Shown: piece by piece, positions 58,870-64,000 of the stretch
How the letters are laid out: each line of letters begins with the position of its first letter
How positions within the stretch are numbered: position 1 is the first letter of the stretch
NCBI RefSeq assembly: GCF_963924675.1
Contig: NC_089224.1
Span: 42,079,158 to 42,143,157 of the forward strand
Reading direction: 5' to 3'
DNA length: 64,000 nucleotides
From: Phocoena phocoena
Lineage: Eukaryota > Chordata > Mammalia > Artiodactyla > Phocoenidae
Program-made: the position numbers and the translations under genes
The notes under the pieces: generated by a model
Databases searched by the model: none
Seen by the model: only the letters and a program-made list of their open reading frames with translations
Told to the model about the DNA's origin: nothing

Positions 58870-59530
58870 ATATAAAATAACCACAAACGAAGACCTAGAC
58901 AGACATTTCTTCAAAAAAGAAATATAGATGGCCAATAGGCACATGAAAAGGTGCTCAACATCACTAATTATTAGAGAAATGCAAATCAAAACTACAATGA
59001 GGTACCACCTCACACCAGTCAGAATGGCCATCATTAAAAAGTCTACAAATAAAGGCTGGAGAGGGTGTGGGGAAAAGGGAACTCTCCTACACTGTTGGTG
59101 GGAATGTGAGTTCATGCAGTCACTGTGGAACATAGCATGTACGTTCCTCAGAAAACTAAATATCATATGATAGTGCTTATATGTGGAATCTAAAAAAATA
59201 GGTGCAAATGAACTTATCTACAAAACAGAAATAGAGTTACAGATGTAGAAAACAAACTTAGTTACCAGGGGCTAAGGGGTCAGGAGGGACAAATTAGGAG
59301 ATTGGGACTGACTTATACACACTACTATATATAAAACAGATAACTAATAAGGACCTACTATACAGCACAGGGAACTCTACTCAATACTCTGTGATAGCCT
59401 ATATGTGAAAATAATCTTAAAAAAAAAAAAGAGTGGATACATGTATATGTATAACTGATTCATTTTGCTGTACACCTGAAACTAACACAGCATTGTAAGT
59501 CAACTATACTCCAATAAAATTTTTTTTAAA
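58870..59530 (+). mobile_element. L1 3' fragment with internal deletion
   Basis: Begins in ORF2 at the equivalent of ~19910 (GAAGACCTAGACAGACATTTC), includes the Cys-motif region (59055-59118: [17 protein letters not shown], first Cys lost), and jumps at ~59160 to the end of ORF2 (TATCATATGATAGTGC). It then has a 3' UTR ending ACTCCAATAAAATTTTTTTT. About 300 bases are missing at the jump. Non-coding. Confidence 0.85.
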
Positions 59531-60045
59531 AAAGCAGCCAGAGAGAAAAGATTATATACGAGGGAAAACTGGTATTACAACAAACAAACAAACGTACAAA
59601 CAACTAGCTTGTCACCAAAAACAATGGAGGCCAGAAGTAAAAGAAACAGCATTTGTAAAAGGTTGAAAGAAAAAAATCCCTTCAATCTAGAATTTTATCC
59701 TAAAAAAATGAAGGCAAAATAATGATATTCTAGACAGAAAAAAATTAACATAATTTTCAAATTGATTTCAAAAGGTTTGCACTATAAGAACTAGTAGGAG
59801 AATTTTTTCAGGCTGAAGGGAAAGGATAATGAATGGAAATACAGATGAACAAAAGGCTTGAATAAGATTTGTATATTAGATAACAGTATTGTATCAATGT
59901 TATTTTTTTTTTCAGTTTGGTATTGTACACTTGTTGTATATGACTTTAACATTTGGGAAATTGGAGTGTATTCTTTGTATTGGTTTTATAATTTTTTGTA
60001 ATCTGATAAATTTCAAATTTTAAAGTTAAAAAACAGATTAAAAGA
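59531..60045 (+). mobile_element. Ancient L1/HAL1-like ORF1 end and 3' region
   Basis: 'AAAGCAGCCAGAGAGAAAAGATTATATAC', 'CACCAAAAACAATGGAGGCCAGAAG', 'AAATCCCTTCAATCTAGAATTTTATCC' and 'TTTTTTCAGGCTGAAGGGAAAGGATAATG' follow the ORF1 C-terminal region of old L1s. From ~59880 the text resembles an old L1 3' UTR (GTATTGTATCAATGTTA...). ORF1 joined to a 3' UTR fits HAL1. Confidence 0.6.
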
Positions 60046-60049
60046 AGGA

Positions 60050-60765
60050 ACAAAGTTGGGGAAAAAGTTAAAAATAAAAATAGAATTACCATATGATCCA
60101 GCAATCCCACTTCAGGGCATATATCCAGACAAAACTATAATTCAAAAAGATGCACACACTCCTATGTTCATAGCAGCACTACTCACAATAGCCAAGATAG
60201 CCAAGACATGGAAACAATGTAAATGTCTAGCAACATATGAAAGGATAAATAAGATGTGGTACATATATACAATGGAATACTATACTTAGCCATAAAAAAA
60301 AACCACTAAATAATGCCATTTGCAGCAACATGGATGCAACTACAGATTATCATACTAAGTGAAGTAAGTCAGGAAGAGAAAGACAAATATCATATGATAT
60401 CACTTACATGTGGAATCTAAAATATGATACAAATGAACCTATGAAACAGAAGCAGAATCACAGACATAGAACACAGACTGGTGGTTGCAAAGGGGAAGGA
60501 AGGGGCTTGGGGGAGGGATGTAGTGGGAGGTTGGGGTTAGCAGATATAAGCTTTTATAAATAGAATGGATAAACAAAGTCCTACTGTATAGCACAGAGAA
60601 CTATATTCAGTATCCTATGATAAACCATAATGGAAAAGAATATATATATAAAAAAGAACATATATATGTCTAACTGAATCACTATGCTGTACGACAGTAA
60701 TTAACACAACATTGTAAATCAACTATACATCAATAAAACAATAAAAAATAAAATAAATTAGTAAA
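60050..60765 (+). mobile_element. 5'-truncated L1 3' end
   Basis: Starts in ORF2 at AAAATAGAATTACCATATG (equivalent of ~20185), runs to the 3' UTR (GGTTGGGGTTAGCAGATATAAGC, as in the 43250 copy) and ends CATCAATAAAACAATAAAAAATAAAATAAA. A 77-codon piece of ORF2 (60056-60289) remains readable but has no start or function. Confidence 0.88.
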
Positions 60766-60769
60766 AATA

Positions 60770-61258
60770 ACCAAACAAACATATTATCGCTTCTGTTTCA
60801 TACAGATATTTTTCATTTGGATTTTCCCATATAATGACCATTTTCATAGTTCTTCACGTCTCCATTCATCTTTGACCTGGAATCTAGGAATAGTTTTCTC
60901 CTGCCTGAAGTACACCTTTTAACAATTCCAATAGTACAGGTATGCTAGTGAAAATTTTTCTCAGATTTTGACTCCCTGAAAATATCTTCATTTTTGAAGA
61001 ATATTTTCATTGGTTATAGAATTCTAAGTCAGCACTTACTCCCATTCAAAGTAACTTTCAACATGTCATTATTTTTTTTGGTCTTTTTCTTTCACTATAT
61101 CTGTTGAGAAGTAAATTGCCACTTTTATTGTTGCTCCTTTGAAGATAATATGCCTTTATTATTTTGGTTTTTAGAAGATTTTCTCTTTGCTTTGGTTTTT
61201 GCATTTCAGTTATCATATGCCAGTTGTAGTTTTCTTACTGTTTATTCCACTTAAGTTT
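60770..61258 (-). mobile_element. Ancient L1M ORF1 fragment, antisense (part 2)
   Basis: 'TTTCTCCTGCCTGAAGTACACCTTTTAACAATTCCAATAGTACAGGTATGCTAGTGA', 'CTTCATTTTTGAAGAATATTTTCATTGGTTATAGAATTCTAAG' and 'AGATTTTCTCTTTGCTTTGG' are the antisense ORF1 C-terminal order, also present at 37045-37330. It probably belongs with 58540-58865. Confidence 0.65.
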
Positions 61259-61261
61259 AAT

Positions 61262-62715
61262 AACAATTATTTTTTATAGCTTTATTGAATTATAAAGTTG
61301 GCATCCAACAAATTGTACATATTTAAGTGTATAATTTCATGAGTTTTGACCTGTAGATATACTACTGTAACAATCAAAATAAAAGACATTTCTCTCCCTA
61401 CTGAAAGTTTACTAGTCCCCTTTGTAATCCATCACTCCCTCTACCCCAATCTCTCAGATCTGTTTTCTGTTGCTATTGATTAGTTTGCATTTTATAGAAT
61501 TTCATACAAATAGAATCATATAGATTCTCTTTTGTCAGTTTCTTTCACTCAGTAGAGTCACTGAGATTCATCCATGTTTTTGTGTTAAACACTAATTTCA
61601 GTAACTTTTTTAGCTGAGTAGTAGTCCATTGAATGTGTATATCAAAATGTGTTTATTCCTTCTCCTGATGATGGAAACTTGGGTTGTTTCCATGTCAGAG
61701 ATGTTACAATTAATGGTGTTGTGAACATTTGTCTATAATTCTTTGTGTGGATGTATGCTTTTAATAATTTTTCATTAATATTGAGTAATAGCCGGGTGTA
61801 TCTCTATGTCAAAACTCATAAAGTAGTTGTACGTTTAGCTTTTCACAATATAGCCAAACATTTTTGCAAAGTGGTTATATTCATTTTAAGATCCCAGCAG
61901 CAGTAGATAAGGATTCTAGTAGCCCCACCCTCTTGTATCACTTGATATACTCAGTCTTTCTAATTCCAAGGAGTCTAATGATACCTCATTGTGATTTTAA
62001 CTTGCATTTATCTAATGACCAAAGACATTGAGTACATTCCCATGTACTTATTTGCCAACTACATATCTTTGATGAAATGTCTCTTCAAATCTTCCTATTT
62101 TTAAAAGTGGTTTGTCAGTTTTTTGGTTTTGTTTTATTACTTGTTAAATTTACTGGGTTCTAAGCTTTTTTTTTTTTTTTTTTTTTGCGGTACGCTGGCC
62201 TCTCACTGTTGTGACCTCTCCCGTTGCGGAGCACAGGCTCCGGACGCGCAGGCTCAGCGGCCATGGCTCATGGGCCCAGCCGCTCCGCGGCATGTGGGAC
62301 CCTCCCAGACCGGGGCACGAACCTGTGTCCCCCGCATCGGCAGGCGGACTCTCAACCACTGCACCACCAGGGAAGCCCCTAAGAATTCTTTATACATTTT
62401 CTATACAAGTCCATTTTCAGATACATGTTTTGCAAATATTATCTCCCATTTTGCAGTTTGTCTTTTCATTTTAATGAGTCTTTTGAAGAACAGATTTTAA
62501 TTTTTATGAAGTCCAATAAGGCAGCTCTTTTTCTTTTATATTGCTTTTTGTTCTTGTTGTTTGTTTCTATTTAACTCAGAGTGACTAAGATTTTTTTCTG
62601 TAATGTGTTCCCTGGAAGTTGTGTAGCTTTGGCTCTTAAATTTAAGGTTATGATCTATTTCAAATTAATTTGTGCAGAGAGTGTGAGATAAGTGTTGAGG
62701 TTCATTTTTTTTCTT
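61262..62715 (-). mobile_element. Ancient L1 3' UTR and ORF2 C-terminus, antisense
   Basis: 'TTTATAGCTTTATTGAATTATAAAGTTGGCATCCAACAAATTG' (as at 34058) is the antisense 3' region. 61500-62700 is antisense ORF2 C-terminus ('CTGATGATGGAAACTTGGGTTGTTTCCATG', 'TGCAAAGTGGTTATATTCATT', 'TCTAATGATACCTCATTGTGATTTTAACTTGC', 'TTGCAAATATTATCTCCCATTTTGCAG'). Interrupted by a CHR-1 SINE. All frames are destroyed. Confidence 0.75.
62166..62377 (-). mobile_element. CHR-1-type SINE, minus strand
   Basis: Antisense poly(T) tail at 62166-62186, GCGGTACGCTGGCC, CHR-1 body with GGCACGAACC (antisense B box) and end CACCAGGGAAGCCC. A short CTAAG match on both sides is the only target-duplication trace. Frames over 62123-62500 are shadows. 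Confidence 0.94.
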
Positions 62716-62727
62716 TTTTTTCTTTGT

Positions 62728-62865
62728 TAGCACTCAGAAGATCTTTATTAAATTAACATGTGTAAGCCAGCGTACTATGTTCTATAGGGAAAGCAAAGAT
62801 AAAAAAGATTCCGTCATTAAAGAAATTACAGCTGACAGAAGACAATAAAGATTCTAGACTATGCA
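62728..62865 (-). mobile_element. L2 LINE remnant, antisense
   Basis: 'CAGAAGATCTTTATTAAATTAACATGTGTAAGCCAGCGTACTATGTTCTATAGGGAAAGCAAAGATAAAAAAGATTCCGTC' and 'AATTACAGCTGACAGAAGACAATAAA' follow the antisense L2 3' order. Confidence 0.55.
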
Positions 62866-64000
62866 TTGTGTAGTTGTTTGTTAACACAATATAAAGTATC
62901 TACACATTAAGGCACTCATAATTTTTAAATATCATGACTTATATGTTCCTGGTAGAAATTCTCTTACCTTCTAACACTGACAACTGAGTTAAGTATATTT
63001 TTAACCTAGACATTTAAATAATTTTGAAATAGCAGTATGTCTTTAATTTAAAATGTCATTGTAACTATTCTTTGGGATTTTCTTCTGAGTCCAACCAGTA
63101 GCGCTTATGGGCCCTTTTCATCTTGCTATCTCACTTCATCTCCTCCATGCCCCATTTCCTTGCCAAAAGACCAACACAAAAGAGGCAACAAGTGGTGATG
63201 TTGGGACCTGGCATGTTTCTTCACTACTGGAATTGTTGTTTCTGCTTTTGGATTTCCTGTTAGTCTTGCTCGTGTGGCTGTAGTAAGTTCTGTTTATTCT
63301 ATTGTTTTGCCCAGTTGACACTGAATTTACTTCAAAGGCCTGTGTCTGGAACCTCAATTTCATTTCCATTGCTTAGACTTTATACGCAAAGCCAGATGTA
63401 TTTTTGGTTTCTCTATTCCTGTTTCCCATCTCTACCTATCAGCATCTTGGCCATGTTTTCAGAATGCTTTATTTCTTTTACAACTTTTAACCAGACCAAT
63501 GTGGTTTCTTGCTTTTTCTACTTTAAGCTCTTCCCTGGAATTGTTCTTAAATCCTTGCCTCTTAAATCTTAAGACAACCCAGAGAGACTACAATAGCAGT
63601 ACTCTTCTAGTTCCAAAATGAACATCATATCAGACTCTTCTCCTGAAAACAGGATCATGGACTCAATTCTCAACTCAACACAATAGGCTTATATTGAGGG
63701 ACAACTATGTCACTGCTGAAAGGGACAGTGAATGAGATCTTCCATTCCAACATAAAGTTTTTCTTTTTGTCTACAATTGAGGCTCATCTTAAAAATTAAT
63801 TTTTATAATTTTAAGAGAATCTTGAATTTGGGGATAAATCTCACTTGGTCACCATCTATTACACTTTTTATATATTTTTAGATTCCAATTGTTCCATTTT
63901 GATGAAAATTTGTATACCTCTATTCATGAGTCTGTGGTTTTCTCTTCTGCTAATGTCTTTGTCTGACTGTGCCATAGGGTAATGCATGTTGACAAGAATG
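62866..64000. other. Unrecognised sequence to window end
   Basis: No gene or repeat was recognised. The most gene-like text is 63070-63370, where a 77-codon minus-strand frame (63136-63369, ATG near 63369) is serine- and asparagine-rich (…[12 protein letters not shown]…), but there is no recognisable product or splice evidence. Confidence 0.4.

Noticed and set aside
63136..63369. 77-codon minus-strand frame as a gene
   Set aside because: Low-complexity serine/asparagine composition and no exon or promoter evidence; kept only as a remark.

Overview
The window reads as gene-poor, AT-rich mammalian DNA, most probably from a whale or dolphin. The evidence is nine copies of the tRNA-derived CHR-type SINE of the cetacean/hippo/ruminant lineage. 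Seven are the short CHR-1 form that dominates cetacean genomes and two are a longer CHR-2/Bov-tA-like form. A terminus resembling the cetartiodactyl mariner is also present, and I saw no BovB LINE, which argues against a ruminant. Repeat family names are given from memory of consensus sequences, because no library search could be run. I found no convincing host gene, tRNA, rRNA, CRISPR array or microbial feature.

The centrepiece is a full-length LINE-1 at 13222-20902. It has a perfect 14-bp target-site duplication, a CpG-rich 5' UTR, an intact ORF1 (297 codons), an intact ORF2 (1284 codons) with every endonuclease, reverse transcriptase and Cys-motif residue I checked, a G-rich 3' UTR, AATAAA and a poly(A) tail. 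Its 5' UTR carries an exact 38-bp GC-rich tandem array and a ~271-bp tandem duplication. It landed inside a much older L1/HAL1-like ORF1 copy whose halves flank it.

Layout. 1-632: 5' UTR of a minus-strand L1 running off the left edge. 633-1745: ancient L1 fragments. 1746-5940: mostly unrecognised, with one unexplained open segment at 3417-3776 that ends in a splice-donor-like sequence. 5940-9437: L2 pieces, then two overlapping L1 ORF2 fragments joined head to tail. 9440-12190: old or unrecognised sequence. 12193-21720: SINE, ancient L1, the young L1, ancient L1. 21720-27690: unrecognised sequence with MIR elements (one split by a SINE) and a hAT-like element. 27696-32750: a nearly complete but dead L1. 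34053-38845: a nearly full-length ancient L1 in antisense, carrying a SINE and a mariner terminus. 38850-43235: unrecognised sequence plus MIR and L1ME-like pieces. 43250-45426: 5'-truncated L1 with a SINE inside. 45556-45765: MER20-like element. 46000-54200: MIR, L2, LTR-like and SINE copies. 54617-54766: a 50-bp x3 minisatellite. 55984-56329: long SINE. 58540-62715: nested L1 fragments on both strands. 62715-64000: L2 remnant and unrecognised sequence.

The only genes able to act together are ORF1 and ORF2 of the young L1 (RNA chaperone plus endonuclease/reverse transcriptase). The SINEs are non-autonomous elements of the kind mobilised by such L1 machinery, and several here show L1-style target duplications and A-rich tails.
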